DNA of 15,509 nt from an uncultured Oscillospiraceae bacterium (GTDB taxonomy: Bacteria; Bacillota; Clostridia; Oscillospirales; Ruminococcaceae): positions 1-15,509 of the forward strand of contig USBC01000026.1 of NCBI GenBank assembly GCA_900552845.1, read 5' to 3'. Position 1 is the stretch's first letter, and each line of letters begins with the position of its first letter. Shown in pieces: positions 1 to 7,691 of the stretch. The translations under genes were made by a program, and so were the position numbers. The notes under the pieces are model-generated. The model made no database searches. It was given only the letters and a program-made list of their open reading frames with translations, and had not been told where the DNA came from.

Positions 1-371
1 CGTTTTTGAGGGATAATTGGCAGAGTGCCGGACGCATCGGTCTTCACCCTGTGGAGATTCCTCTTTCGGAAGTTCGTATTTCTGCCGCCGATGGTAAAAC
101 AATACGGGATACTGTAGCCTCGCTTCGATTGGACGCAGTCCTTGGCAGCGGCTTTTCACTCAGCCGCGGGCGCGCCTCGGAGCTGATTGCCGCCGGACGG
201 GTCAGCCTGAACGGCTGTGAGTGCCTGAAGCCAGACCGTCTGCTTGCGCAGGGGGATATCCTTTCGGTGCGCGGGCAGGGCAGACTCATTCTGCGGGAGG
301 TCGGAGGCCTTTCTAAAAAGGGACGATTCTATATCACCGTGGAACGGTTCGGCGGATCAAACAGGAGTTAA
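1..371 (+). CDS. ylmH: YlmH-like S4-domain RNA-binding protein (3' part only)
   Basis: The reading frame is open from the left edge of the window (codon phase starts at base 3) to a TAA at 369-371, so this is the C-terminal part of a longer protein; about 122 residues are visible. An S4 RNA-binding domain is recognisable: the RLDAVLGSGFSLSRGRASEL segment followed by the AAGRVSLNG turn, then a short basic end with KKGRFYITVERF. This order, with an N-terminal part missing here, matches the YlmH family, which binds RNA or ribosomes and in Firmicutes usually sits in the ylm/divIVA cluster. No divIVA follows; the next gene is an unrelated membrane protein after a terminator-like hairpin. The family is fairly certain; the exact role is less so. 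The true start lies outside the window, so the in-frame TTG at base 6 should not be taken as a start. Confidence 0.85.
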   Translation, partial: FLRDNWQSAGRIGLHPVEIPLSEVRISAADGKTIRDTVASLRLDAVLGSGFSLSRGRASELIAAGRVSLNGCECLKPDRLLAQGDILSVRGQGRLILREVGGLSKKGRFYITVERFGGSNRS

Positions 372-383
372 TAATTCAAAAAG

Positions 384-427
384 AAAAGGACGCACATCGT
401 ACATCAAACGATAGGGGGCGTCCTTTT
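384..427 (+). terminator. Hairpin after ylmH, overlapping the next gene's start region
   Basis: AAAAGGACGC (384-393) pairs perfectly with GCGTCCTTTT (418-427), giving a 10-bp stem. Inside it ATCGT (396-400) can pair with ACGAT (408-412). The stem ends in a run of five T, so it has the form of an intrinsic terminator for the ylmH transcript. The AGGGGG (413-418), the only plausible ribosome binding site of the next gene, lies in the internal loop and 3' arm. The ATG at 430 follows the T-run directly. Confidence 0.6.
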
Positions 428-429
428 TG

Positions 430-1482
430 ATGAAACCGAAAGAAAGTATATTACGGCTGGGGTTTACCTTTGCCGGCTGCTATCTGGGGGCTGGCTATGT
501 TTCCGGCCAGGAGCTGTGGCAGTTTTTTGGTTGCTTTGGCTGGAAGGGGATCGGAGGCTTACTGCTGGCAGTGGCGCTTTCCTTTTTCTTTGGCGTTTTA
601 CTGCTGCGGCTGGTGCAGCGTACCGGCTGCGACCAAACCGATGCCCTTGTGATCCATCGTCCGCTTCCGCTTCTGCGCGGCGCCGTTGGGTTGTTGCAGC
701 TTTTCCTTCTTTTCGGGCTTTTGGTCATCATGACAGCGGGGGTGAGTGCGCTTGCCGCGCAGCTATTTGTCCCTTCTGTCTTTTGGAGCGCAGCGTTTTC
801 CGTTACAATTTCTTGTCTTTCACTTTCCGGCACCTCTGGTATGATGCGGGTCTTTTCTGCCGTAGTGCCGCTTTTGGTGATCTGCTCGGTCATGGTCAGT
901 GCTTTCACACTTCGCCGCTATGCATGGCAGTTTGCCATCACGGCTTCCCCTGAGAGAAACCCGCTCCTTGGGAATTGGGCGGTCGCAGCCATTCTTTTTT
1001 TTAGCTATAATCTTTTTTCTTCGGTTGGTATTCTGGCGCCGGTCGGTAAAGTGACCCCACCCAAAACCGTCTGGCGAGGGGTGCTTCTCGGCTGTATAAT
1101 GCTTTTTTCCATCGCCCTCGGCATCGTACTTACCCTGCAGGCTTCTCCCGCAGCCGCAGCCGAACCGCTTCCCATGCTTTCTGTTGCAAAAACACTTGGA
1201 AAAGGTTGGTGCGGCATTTATGCCTTGCTGCTTTTCGGCGCAATGTTCGGTACGGCTCTTTCCTGCGCAGTTGCGCTGCGCCACTACTGCACTGCACATG
1301 CTCCTCGCCTTACCACTCACTCCGGCTCGTTTGTATTTTTTCTTGCAGCTCTTTCGTGGGGGTGCAGTATGTTTGGCTTTGGGGAACTGATCGGTACCGT
1401 TTATCCCGCTTGCGGTGCATTGGGCGCCCTTGCCATGCTGGGACTTTTACATCACAGCATCACCCTTTTCCATGGCAGATAA
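430..1482 (+). CDS. YkvI-like integral membrane protein (LeuT/APC-type fold)
   Basis: This is a 350-residue, very hydrophobic protein with about ten predicted membrane segments. The first segment carries GAGYVSGQE (residues 20-28), which matches the GAGFASGQE signature of the YkvI family, distant relatives of amino-acid permeases and spore-germination transporters with the LeuT fold. A second family-like stretch is FFSYNLFSSVGILAPVG, with small residues in a broken helix. The substrate is unknown, and transport has not been shown for most YkvI proteins. I chose ATG 430; an in-frame TTG lies one codon earlier at 427. AGGGGG at 413-418 gives a workable spacing to either start. There is no terminator before the downstream SpoVB-like gene 156 bases away, so the two are probably co-transcribed. 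No promoter was recognised within the short upstream gap, so expression may depend on read-through of the 384-427 hairpin. Confidence 0.8.
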   Translation: MKPKESILRLGFTFAGCYLGAGYVSGQELWQFFGCFGWKGIGGLLLAVALSFFFGVLLLRLVQRTGCDQTDALVIHRPLPLLRGAVGLLQLFLLFGLLVIMTAGVSALAAQLFVPSVFWSAAFSVTISCLSLSGTSGMMRVFSAVVPLLVICSVMVSAFTLRRYAWQFAITASPERNPLLGNWAVAAILFFSYNLFSSVGILAPVGKVTPPKTVWRGVLLGCIMLFSIALGIVLTLQASPAAAAEPLPMLSVAKTLGKGWCGIYALLLFGAMFGTALSCAVALRHYCTAHAPRLTTHSGSFVFFLAALSWGCSMFGFGELIGTVYPACGALGALAMLGLLHHSITLFHGR

Positions 1483-1612
1483 TAACATCATTGCTCCGGA
1501 AGCATTTACGAGCGATGGCTGCGCTCCCCCTGTGCCGATGCCCCTGCCGGGCAGTCCTCGTCGCTTTGCCGTGCTCACTTCGTCTATTTCCCTGCCTGCT
1601 GCCATAAGATGA
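1472..1612 (+). CDS. Doubtful 46-codon ORF bridging two membrane-protein genes
   Basis: An ATG at 1472 opens a 46-codon frame (starting MADNNIIAPEAF) that overlaps the last 11 bases of the YkvI-like gene and ends with TGA at 1610-1612. That TGA overlaps an ATG at 1609 in the frame of the next gene (ATGA). The frame fills the otherwise empty 1483-1608 gap and its overlaps are of the translational-coupling kind. Against it: there is no ribosome binding site before 1472, the peptide is proline-rich with no recognisable domain or membrane segment, and the same frame stays open upstream as a shadow of the preceding gene. I did not recognise it; it may be chance. Confidence 0.2.
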   Translation: MADNNIIAPEAFTSDGCAPPVPMPLPGSPRRFAVLTSSISLPAAIR

Positions 1613-1638
1613 ATGGAAAGGGAAGGGGGAAAACAGAA

Positions 1639-3168
1639 ATGCGCCGCGCCAGACAGCTTCTGCTTCACACCTCGGCCATGACTGCCACAAGCCTGCTGAT
1701 GCGCTTCATTGCTTTGGCATTTCAGGTCTATGTTGCCGGCAGGATTGGTGCGGCGGGTATTGGTTTGTTTCAGCTTGTCACATCGGTTTACGCCCTTGCC
1801 ACTACCGTTGCCATCTCCGGTGTTCGGTTGGCGGCAACCCGTCTCATTTCTCAGCAGGCAGGCCGCAGTGACGATGCCGCAATTCGGCGTGCTACACTAT
1901 GCTCAGTGGGCTACTCGGCTTTTTTCGGTACCGTTGCTATGCTGCTCCTTTATACCCTTGCGCCCGTCGTATCCGCATGGATTGGAGACACCCGCATGAT
2001 TCTTTCGCTGCGGGTCCTGTCGCTTGCTTTGCCCTTTGTTGCCTGCTCCGGTGCGATGGGCGGCTATTTTATTGCCATGCACCAGTCGGTCAGAATGTCA
2101 CTTGTCCAGCTTTCAGAGCAGCTTGTGCGCATCGGCTGTACCGTATTGGCGCTGTGGCGGCTGGGTGGCTATGGGCTGGAGTACGCCTGTGGTGCATTGA
2201 CCCTCGGAATGCTCGCCTCAGAGATTTTTTCCTTTCTTGCCCTGCTGCTCCTGCTGATGGCAGGACTTCCCCGCAGGGCTGGTCGCTGCCGTACGCCCAT
2301 GCTGCCGCAGCTTCTGCGCATTACCGTACCGCTTTCCCTCAGCAGCTACGCCCGATCGGCGTTATCCACCGCACAGCATCTTCTTGTCCCGCGCGGGCTG
2401 CGTCTTTTCGGCGGTGGGGCACAGGCTGCGCTTGCCGCTTACGGTGTGATACAGGGCATGTCGCTGCCCATTCTGCTGTTTCCGGCGGCACTCATCGCTG
2501 TCATCGCCGATCTCATCGTTCCCGAGCTGACCGAAGCGCAGGTACAGGGACGGCTGCGAGGGCTTAGCTATATGCTGGAGCGCCTGTACCGGCTGGGACT
2601 TTTTTTCTCGATGGCGGTCGCAGGGGTCTGCTTCTTCTTCGCACAGCCTCTGGGGGCTCTCATCTATTCGGAGCCTGTGGCAGGGCATTATATCCGTCTT
2701 TTGGCGCCGCTGGTTCCGATCATGTATATGGATACCCTTGTGGACGGCATGCTGAAGGGGGTAGGGGAGTATCGTGCCAATATGCGGTATAATATCATCG
2801 ATGCCGCCGTCGGCTTGCTGCTTGTCTGGCTGCTGCTCCCGCACTTTGGTACGGCAGGCTATATTTTCTCCATTTTTGCCACCGAGTTGCTCAATTTTGC
2901 TCTGAGCGCCGCCCGGCTTTCCCGTGTTTCGGCATTTCGGTTCCAGCCGCTCTGCTGGCTGTTAACGGCGGCTGCGGCAACAGGCGGCTGGTGGCTGCTT
3001 CGCCTTCTTTTCGGCGGACTGCTTGCCCATACGGAACAGCTTCCGGTGCTTCTTCTTTCGGCTCTCCTATATCTCCTTTGCTATGCGGCGGCGCTCTTTC
3101 TCAGCGGAGCATTGCACAGGGAGGAGCTTTTGTGGTTTTTTTCGCTGCTTCACCCGCAAAAACGCTAA
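1639..3168 (+). CDS. SpoVB-like polysaccharide/lipid flippase (MATE/MOP superfamily)
   Basis: This is a 509-residue polytopic membrane protein with roughly 14 hydrophobic segments. The N-terminus (LLLHTSAMTATSLLMRFIAL, then YVAGRIGAAGIGLFQLV) is typical of the SpoVB/Wzx/MurJ-type branch of the MOP exporter superfamily, which flips lipid-linked sugars or peptidoglycan precursors across the membrane. SpoVB proteins are about 510-530 residues, matching this length. I chose ATG 1639 because GGAAGGGGG lies at 1621-1629 with 9 bases between. The earlier in-frame ATG 1609 has no ribosome binding site, although it overlaps the stop of a doubtful small ORF. The gene ends at 3168, followed by a new promoter for the pot operon. 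A link to sporulation is possible but cannot be read from the sequence; a general cell-envelope flippase is equally possible. Confidence 0.8.
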   Translation: MRRARQLLLHTSAMTATSLLMRFIALAFQVYVAGRIGAAGIGLFQLVTSVYALATTVAISGVRLAATRLISQQAGRSDDAAIRRATLCSVGYSAFFGTVAMLLLYTLAPVVSAWIGDTRMILSLRVLSLALPFVACSGAMGGYFIAMHQSVRMSLVQLSEQLVRIGCTVLALWRLGGYGLEYACGALTLGMLASEIFSFLALLLLLMAGLPRRAGRCRTPMLPQLLRITVPLSLSSYARSALSTAQHLLVPRGLRLFGGGAQAALAAYGVIQGMSLPILLFPAALIAVIADLIVPELTEAQVQGRLRGLSYMLERLYRLGLFFSMAVAGVCFFFAQPLGALIYSEPVAGHYIRLLAPLVPIMYMDTLVDGMLKGVGEYRANMRYNIIDAAVGLLLVWLLLPHFGTAGYIFSIFATELLNFALSAARLSRVSAFRFQPLCWLLTAAAATGGWWLLRLLFGGLLAHTEQLPVLLLSALLYLLCYAAALFLSGALHREELLWFFSLLHPQKR

Positions 3169-3269
3169 AACAGCAAATCGAGAAAACAAGAGAAAAACAA
3201 AGATAATAAGAGCATTTCAAAGTTCATCTGCGATCCCGCCCAAAAGATGCAGGATTTTTCAAAAAAACA

Positions 3270-3297
3270 TTGACTTTCCGACAGAATATGCTATCAT
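3270..3297 (+). promoter_or_regulatory. Predicted sigma-A promoter of potABCD
   Basis: TTGACT (3270-3275) and TATCAT (3292-3297) are separated by 16 bases, a good housekeeping promoter. Transcription would begin near 3304, leaving a leader of about 158 bases before potA. The upstream 3169-3269 stretch is A-rich and holds only a weak hairpin (CTGC 3223-3226 with GCAG, followed by GATTTTTC), so I see no convincing terminator for the preceding gene. Confidence 0.7.
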
Positions 3298-3303
3298 TTG
3301 TGT

Positions 3304-3461
3304 TGTCATTTTGACCATTCAATAAAAAGGCGGCTCGTATATGCCCATCTGAAAGAACCCCAATCTTCGGGGTATCCTAAAAACCTTTTGCGGGGACGGT
3401 GCAATAGCGGCTGCGGCAGGTGTGAGGGCCTGCAGATTTACCGCAAAAGGAGGATGTTGAA
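3304..3461 (+). promoter_or_regulatory. Structured potA leader that can sequester the ribosome binding site
   Basis: The leader holds a short hairpin, ACCCC (3357-3361) with GGGGT (3369-3373). Next comes a long helix: ATCCT (3374-3378) pairs with AGGAT (3451-3455), and CCTTTTGCGG (3384-3393) pairs perfectly with CCGCAAAAGG (3441-3450). Only a five-A bulge (3379-3383) interrupts it. The 3' strand contains the whole potA ribosome binding site, AAAAGGAGG at 3445-3453. The enclosed 47 bases contain another hairpin, GCAGG (3416-3420) with CCTGC (3429-3433). Fifteen base pairs covering the binding site strongly suggest translational control, by a ligand or a protein. I do not recognise a known riboswitch class. 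Polyamine sensing would be a natural guess from the downstream genes, but it is only a guess. Confidence 0.6.
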
Positions 3462-4508
3462 ATGAACAATAATACTTTGATCAGCCTGCGTGGAATTCGG
3501 GTTGATTTTGATGACGAGCCGGTTCTCAAGGGGATCGACCTTGACATCATGGACAAGGAATTCATTACCTTTCTCGGACCGTCGGGGTGTGGCAAGACCA
3601 CCACTCTGCGGATTATCGGTGGTTTTATCCAGCCGAAGGAGGGTGATGTTTTTTTTGGTGGTGTCCGCATCAATGATCTGCCCCCCTACAAGCGTGAGGT
3701 CAATACCGTATTTCAGCGGTATGCCCTGTTCCCGCATCTGAATGTGTACGAAAATGTCGAGTTCGGTCTTAAGATCGCCAAGGTTCCCGAAAAGGAACGC
3801 CGCCAGAGCGTCAAGGAAATGCTCAAGCTGGTCGGTCTTTCCGGCTACGACAGGCGTCACGTCAACCAGCTTTCCGGCGGTCAGCAGCAGCGTGTTGCCA
3901 TCGCCCGTGCGCTGGTCAACCGTCCCAAGGTGCTGCTGCTGGACGAACCTCTCGGCGCATTGGATCTCAAGCTGCGCAAGGAAATGCAGATTGAATTAAA
4001 GCGCATTCAGCAGGCTTTGGAGATCACCTTCATTTATGTCACCCACGATCAGGAGGAAGCGCTCACCATGTCCGACCGTGTGGTGGTCATGCGGGACGGC
4101 AACATTCTGCAGATCGGCACACCGCAGGATATCTACAATGAGCCGTGTAATGCCTTTGTTGCCGATTTCATCGGGGAGAGCAACATCATCGACGGCATCA
4201 TGCACAAGGATTTCCTCGTGGAATTCGCCAATGATTATTTCGAATGTGTCGATAAGGGATTTGAACCCAAGGAGCGGGTTCAAGTCGTTGTCCGTCCGGA
4301 GGACTTCAAGATCGTTCCTGCGGATAAGGGCAAGATCTCCGGTATTGTGGAGACTATTATCTTCAAGGGCGTCCATTATGAGATCATGGTAGACGCCATG
4401 GGATATAAGTGGAAGATCCACACCACCCAGTATGTGGAGCCGGGTACGCTGATCGGCATGGATGTCGCGCCTATGGATATTCATATCATGAAGCGCACGG
4501 AGGAATAA
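3462..4508 (+). CDS. potA: Spermidine/putrescine ABC transporter ATP-binding protein PotA
   Basis: This 348-residue ATPase energises polyamine uptake at the inner face of the membrane. All nucleotide-binding motifs are intact: Walker [10 protein letters not shown] at residues 39-47, Q-loop glutamine at 85, signature LSGGQQQR at 137-144, Walker B LLLDEP at 158-163, and switch histidine in THDQEEA at 194-200. The C-terminal third (about 240-345, with [11 protein letters not shown]) is a TOBE-type regulatory domain, as in PotA and other importers of this class. Length is normal (E. coli PotA is slightly longer). AAAAGGAGG at 3445-3453 precedes ATG 3462 at good spacing but lies inside a strong predicted helix. 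It is the first gene of a potABCD operon, followed after 4 bases by potB. Confidence 0.95.
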   Translation: MNNNTLISLRGIRVDFDDEPVLKGIDLDIMDKEFITFLGPSGCGKTTTLRIIGGFIQPKEGDVFFGGVRINDLPPYKREVNTVFQRYALFPHLNVYENVEFGLKIAKVPEKERRQSVKEMLKLVGLSGYDRRHVNQLSGGQQQRVAIARALVNRPKVLLLDEPLGALDLKLRKEMQIELKRIQQALEITFIYVTHDQEEALTMSDRVVVMRDGNILQIGTPQDIYNEPCNAFVADFIGESNIIDGIMHKDFLVEFANDYFECVDKGFEPKERVQVVVRPEDFKIVPADKGKISGIVETIIFKGVHYEIMVDAMGYKWKIHTTQYVEPGTLIGMDVAPMDIHIMKRTEE

Positions 4509-4512
4509 AGCT

Positions 4513-5328
4513 ATGAAATTTCGCTTTTCTTCCGTCCCGTATATCGTCTGGTCGGTAATCTTTGTAGTTGTACCGCTTATTCTGGTTGCGGTTTTCGGGC
4601 TTTCTACCGCAGAGGGTGAATTCACTTTTGCCAATGTGGCCAAGGTCTCGGATTACACCGCCGTATTTGTGCGCTCCATCTGGCTTTCGCTGGTGGCTAC
4701 CGCCATCTGCCTTGTCATTGCCTATCCTCTCGGCTTTATCATGAGCCGCTACAATGCCAATAATCAGCGCACGCTGGTTATGCTGGTCATGCTGCCCATG
4801 TGGACCAACTTCCTGCTGCGCACCTATGCGTGGATGACGCTGCTTGAAAATAACGGCATCATCAACAGCATTCTGGAGGTCTTTGGCATGGGACCCTTCA
4901 AGATGATCTACACACAGGGTGCTGTGGTACTTGGCATGGTGTATAATTATCTGCCATTCATGGTCATTCCGCTCTATTCCATCATGACTAAAATTGAACC
5001 CTACACGCTGGAGGCGGCGGGAGATCTCGGCGCCAACCCGTGGAATACCTTTACCCGAGTGGTGCTGCCCCTTTCGGTACCCGGCATCACTACCGGAATC
5101 ACCATGGTATTTGTGCCGTCTGTTTCCACCTTCATCATTTCCCGTATGCTGGGCGGCGGCTCCAATATGATGGTCGGTGACCTCATCGAGACCCAGTTCC
5201 TCGGCAACGCCTACAATCCCAATCTCGGCTCCGCCATCTCGCTGGTGCTCATGGTGTTCATTCTGCTTGTTATGAGCCTAATGAACCAGTTTGAGGATAA
5301 CGATGACAGAGGAGGTATGCTGATATGA
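4513..5328 (+). CDS. potB: Spermidine/putrescine ABC transporter permease PotB
   Basis: This 271-residue membrane permease has about six membrane segments. It carries the binding-protein-dependent permease EAA loop, starting EAAGDLGANPWNTF at residues 167-180 and continuing to LPLSVPG, which docks onto PotA. The preceding LPMWTNFLLRTYAWM segment is typical of PotB/PotH proteins. GGAGG (4499-4503), inside the end of potA, gives a 9-base spacing to ATG 4513, so translation is probably linked to potA. The gene ends with ATGA overlapping the potC start at 5325-5328. PotB and PotC together form the polyamine channel. Confidence 0.95.
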   Translation: MKFRFSSVPYIVWSVIFVVVPLILVAVFGLSTAEGEFTFANVAKVSDYTAVFVRSIWLSLVATAICLVIAYPLGFIMSRYNANNQRTLVMLVMLPMWTNFLLRTYAWMTLLENNGIINSILEVFGMGPFKMIYTQGAVVLGMVYNYLPFMVIPLYSIMTKIEPYTLEAAGDLGANPWNTFTRVVLPLSVPGITTGITMVFVPSVSTFIISRMLGGGSNMMVGDLIETQFLGNAYNPNLGSAISLVLMVFILLVMSLMNQFEDNDDRGGMLI

Positions 5329-6191
5329 AATGGTATGCCAAGCTCTATACCCGTTTGGTTTTCATCTTCCTGTATCTTCCCATCATTGTCCTTATTGTGT
5401 GCAGCTTCAATGAGTCAAAATCCCGCTCCAACTGGACAGGCTTTTCGTTCCACTGGTACAAGGAGCTGTTCCATAACGAATTGATCCTCTCCTCGCTGCG
5501 CAATACGCTTATCATCGCACTGGCAGCGTCGGTCATTGCGCTGTTGCTGGGCACCATGGCGGCGGTCGGCATTTATGCCATGCGCCGTAAGTGGTTTAAA
5601 TCACTGGTGATGAACATCACCTATCTGCCCATTCTCAATCCGGAGATCGTTACCGGTGTTTCCATGCTGCTTTTGTTCGTTTCTTTCGGCAATGGAATCC
5701 AGAAATTCAATAACTGGATCGGCGGCACCGCGCTTTCGTTCCTTCAGCTTCCGGAAATGCAGCTTGGTTTTGTCACGCTCATTATTGCGCATGTTACCTT
5801 CTGCACACCCTATGTGATCCTCAATGTTCTGCCCAAGCTCCGTCAGATGGATCGCTATACCTTCGAGGCGGCGCAGGATCTTGGCTGCAGCCCCAAGCTC
5901 GCATTTTACAAGGTCGTCATTCCGGAGATCATGCCCGGCATGGTATCCGGCTTCCTCATGGCGTTTACCTATTCGCTGGACGACTTCGTCATCAGCTACT
6001 TTGTCTCCAGCGCCTCCTCGCAGACGCTTCCCGTTACCATCTTCTCAATGGTGCGCAAGCGCGTCAGCCCGGAGGTCAACGCCCTTACCGCCATCATCTT
6101 TGTGGTTGTGCTGGCGCTCTTGCTCCTCAGTAACTATTACTCTGTTCGCAAGGAAAAGCAGATGATGCGAAAGGAGGAGCCGGAAGCATGA
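5325..6191 (+). CDS. potC: Spermidine/putrescine ABC transporter permease PotC
   Basis: This is the 288-residue second permease subunit. The start MKWYAKLYTRLVFIFLYLPI matches the short N-terminal tail and first membrane helix of PotC/PotI proteins. The EAA loop is EAAQDLGCSPKLAFYKVV at residues 181-198 and runs on to IPEIMPG. The SLDDFVISYFVS segment after it is strongly conserved in this family. A GAGG-type site (AGAGGAGG, 5308-5316 region) precedes ATG 5325, and the start overlaps the potB stop by 4 bases. The stop overlaps the potD start by 4 bases (6188-6191). It acts with PotB in the membrane. Confidence 0.95.
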   Translation: MKWYAKLYTRLVFIFLYLPIIVLIVCSFNESKSRSNWTGFSFHWYKELFHNELILSSLRNTLIIALAASVIALLLGTMAAVGIYAMRRKWFKSLVMNITYLPILNPEIVTGVSMLLLFVSFGNGIQKFNNWIGGTALSFLQLPEMQLGFVTLIIAHVTFCTPYVILNVLPKLRQMDRYTFEAAQDLGCSPKLAFYKVVIPEIMPGMVSGFLMAFTYSLDDFVISYFVSSASSQTLPVTIFSMVRKRVSPEVNALTAIIFVVVLALLLLSNYYSVRKEKQMMRKEEPEA

Positions 6192-7420
6192 AAAAATGTA
6201 TTTTATCATTCCTCTTGGCGCTGATGATGGTTGTCCTTCTGCTTCCCGTTACCGCGTTGGCAGCGGAATCCGGCATTGATACCTCTGCGCTGGATATGAA
6301 TTACTACGGACGCTATAAGGATAAGGGGTATTCCATCAGTGTTTACAACTGGGGCGAATACATCTCCGATGGCGCCGATGGTTCACTGGACGTTAATAAG
6401 GCGTTTGAGGAGGTCACCGGCATCAAGGTGGTCTACTCCAACTATGATACCAATGAATCCATGTATGCCAAGCTGAAAACCGGCGGTGCGGTCTATGATA
6501 TTGTTATTCCATCGGACTATATGATCTCTCGCATGATTGCAGAGGGCATGCTGCAAAAGATGGATATGTCCAATATCCCCAACCTCAAAAACATCAATGA
6601 GCTTTATCTCAACCAGTCCTACGACCCCACCAATGAATATTCCGTTCCTTATACATGGGGAGTGCTGGGGCTTATCTACAATACCAGACTGGTCGAAGAT
6701 GAGTCTGTCGTTGCCAGCTGGGGCGCTTTGTGGAGTGAAGCCTATATGGATAATATCCTGATGATCAACAACTCCAAGGACGCATTTGGTCTTACCTTTA
6801 TGTATCTGGGGCTGCCCATCAACGCCGAATCCACCGAGCAGGTGGATAAAGCGGTGGAGCTGCTCAAAGCCCAGAAAAATGTGATTCAGGCTTATGTTGC
6901 CGATGAGATCTTTGATAAGATGATCGGTGAGGAGGCGGCCATCGCGCCCTACTTTAACGGCGATGCCGTCACCATGATTCAGGATAATCCGGATCTCGCT
7001 TTCTCTATCCCCATGGAGGGCAGCAACATCTTTACCGATTGTCTCTGCATTCCCAAGGAGAGCCAAAAGAGGGAACTGGCGGAAATGTATATCAACTTTA
7101 TGCTGGAGCCGGAGGTCGGCATGGCAAATACCGATGCCATCGGCTATTCCACCCCCAATACAAAGGTGTATGAACTGCTTGATGAGGAAACCAAAGCAGA
7201 TACCACCGCCTATCCCAGCGAGGAGGAGTTGGAACGCTGCGAGTATTACAACTATGTGGGACCGGAGTTGTCCCTCTATATCGACAGCAAATGGGCAGAG
7301 GTGCTTACCGCTGATGAAAAGTACAGCGCCATGATCATGCCCATGTTCCTCGGCGCCTGTGTGGCAGGTATTATTGCTCTCAATATTGTCCGCGCCACCC
7401 GCAAAAAGCACGACGAATAA
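6188..7420 (+). CDS. potD: Polyamine-binding protein PotD with C-terminal membrane anchor
   Basis: This 410-residue extracellular binding protein delivers spermidine or putrescine to PotBC. A signal peptide occupies residues 1-25 (MKKC, hydrophobic core, then VTALAAE with a likely signal-peptidase-I site). The mature part carries PotD landmarks: YNWGEYISDG (53-62), VIPSDYMISRM (106-116), PYTWGVLGLIYN (154-165), FTDCLCIP (282-289) and INFMLEPEV (302-310). Asp284 lines up, by memory, with a polyamine-contacting aspartate of E. coli PotD. There is no lipobox cysteine at the signal cleavage site, unlike most Gram-positive PotD proteins. Instead the end has a hydrophobic stretch at about 382-401 followed by RATRKKHDE, a positive-inside stop-transfer anchor. 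An AAAGGAGG-type site (6171-6178) precedes ATG 6188, which overlaps the potC stop. It is the last gene of the operon, followed by a terminator. Confidence 0.93.
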   Translation: MKKCILSFLLALMMVVLLLPVTALAAESGIDTSALDMNYYGRYKDKGYSISVYNWGEYISDGADGSLDVNKAFEEVTGIKVVYSNYDTNESMYAKLKTGGAVYDIVIPSDYMISRMIAEGMLQKMDMSNIPNLKNINELYLNQSYDPTNEYSVPYTWGVLGLIYNTRLVEDESVVASWGALWSEAYMDNILMINNSKDAFGLTFMYLGLPINAESTEQVDKAVELLKAQKNVIQAYVADEIFDKMIGEEAAIAPYFNGDAVTMIQDNPDLAFSIPMEGSNIFTDCLCIPKESQKRELAEMYINFMLEPEVGMANTDAIGYSTPNTKVYELLDEETKADTTAYPSEEELERCEYYNYVGPELSLYIDSKWAEVLTADEKYSAMIMPMFLGACVAGIIALNIVRATRKKHDE

Positions 7421-7432
7421 GCAAGTCCCCAA

Positions 7433-7469
7433 GCAGGCACTCGGCTTTCTGCCGGGTGCCTGCATTTTG
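7433..7469 (+). terminator. Intrinsic terminator of potABCD
   Basis: GCAGGCAC (7433-7440) pairs with GTGCCTGC (7456-7463). The stem continues through T7441-G7455 (wobble) and CGGC (7442-7445) with GCCG (7451-7454), giving 13 bp and a 5-base loop. ATTTTG follows. It lies 12 bases after the potD stop. Confidence 0.85.
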
Positions 7470-7564
7470 CACTACGCACTCGCTTTTCTATATCGCTTTC
7501 GCCGGTCTCCCTGCAGAATAGGGACCACCCCGTCACTTCCCCCCAATGTCCCGCAAATCCCCTT

Positions 7565-7588
7565 TGCCGAAAAACCTCTTTTTCGGCA
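7565..7588. repeat. Perfect 10-bp inverted repeat in the potD-rmuC gap
   Basis: TGCCGAAAAA (7565-7574) and TTTTTCGGCA (7579-7588) are perfect inverted repeats around a 4-base loop. The element reads the same on both strands, and no T-run follows outside the stem, so it is not a standard terminator. It could be an RNA-stability hairpin or a back-up terminator. The rest of 7470-7690 shows no gene, only a pyrimidine-rich then AT-rich stretch. Confidence 0.5.
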
Positions 7589-7691
7589 GGGCTTATTGCC
7601 GGGAAAAATACTAAAATTCGTGCATAAATATACAGGACTAAATATTCTGCCAAATGAATGCCATTGCAGTTTGATAAGCTGGCGGCTCCTC

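Noticed and set aside
1609..1638. ATG 1609 as the start of the SpoVB-like flippase.
   Set aside because: There is no ribosome binding site before 1609, whereas ATG 1639 has GGAAGGGGG at ideal spacing. The extra ten residues are not needed for the family's first helix.
3223..3258. Possible terminator after the SpoVB-like gene (CTGC...GCAG then GATTTTTC).
   Set aside because: The stem is only about four pairs with a long loop; too weak to call.
3329..3385. Resemblance to a purine riboswitch (CTCGTATA near 3334-3341) or a preQ1 element (CCTAAAAACC near 3376).
   Set aside because: The rest of the purine aptamer core and the closing TACGAG arm are absent, and the preQ1 pairing cannot be drawn. 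The leader is kept only as an unassigned structured element.
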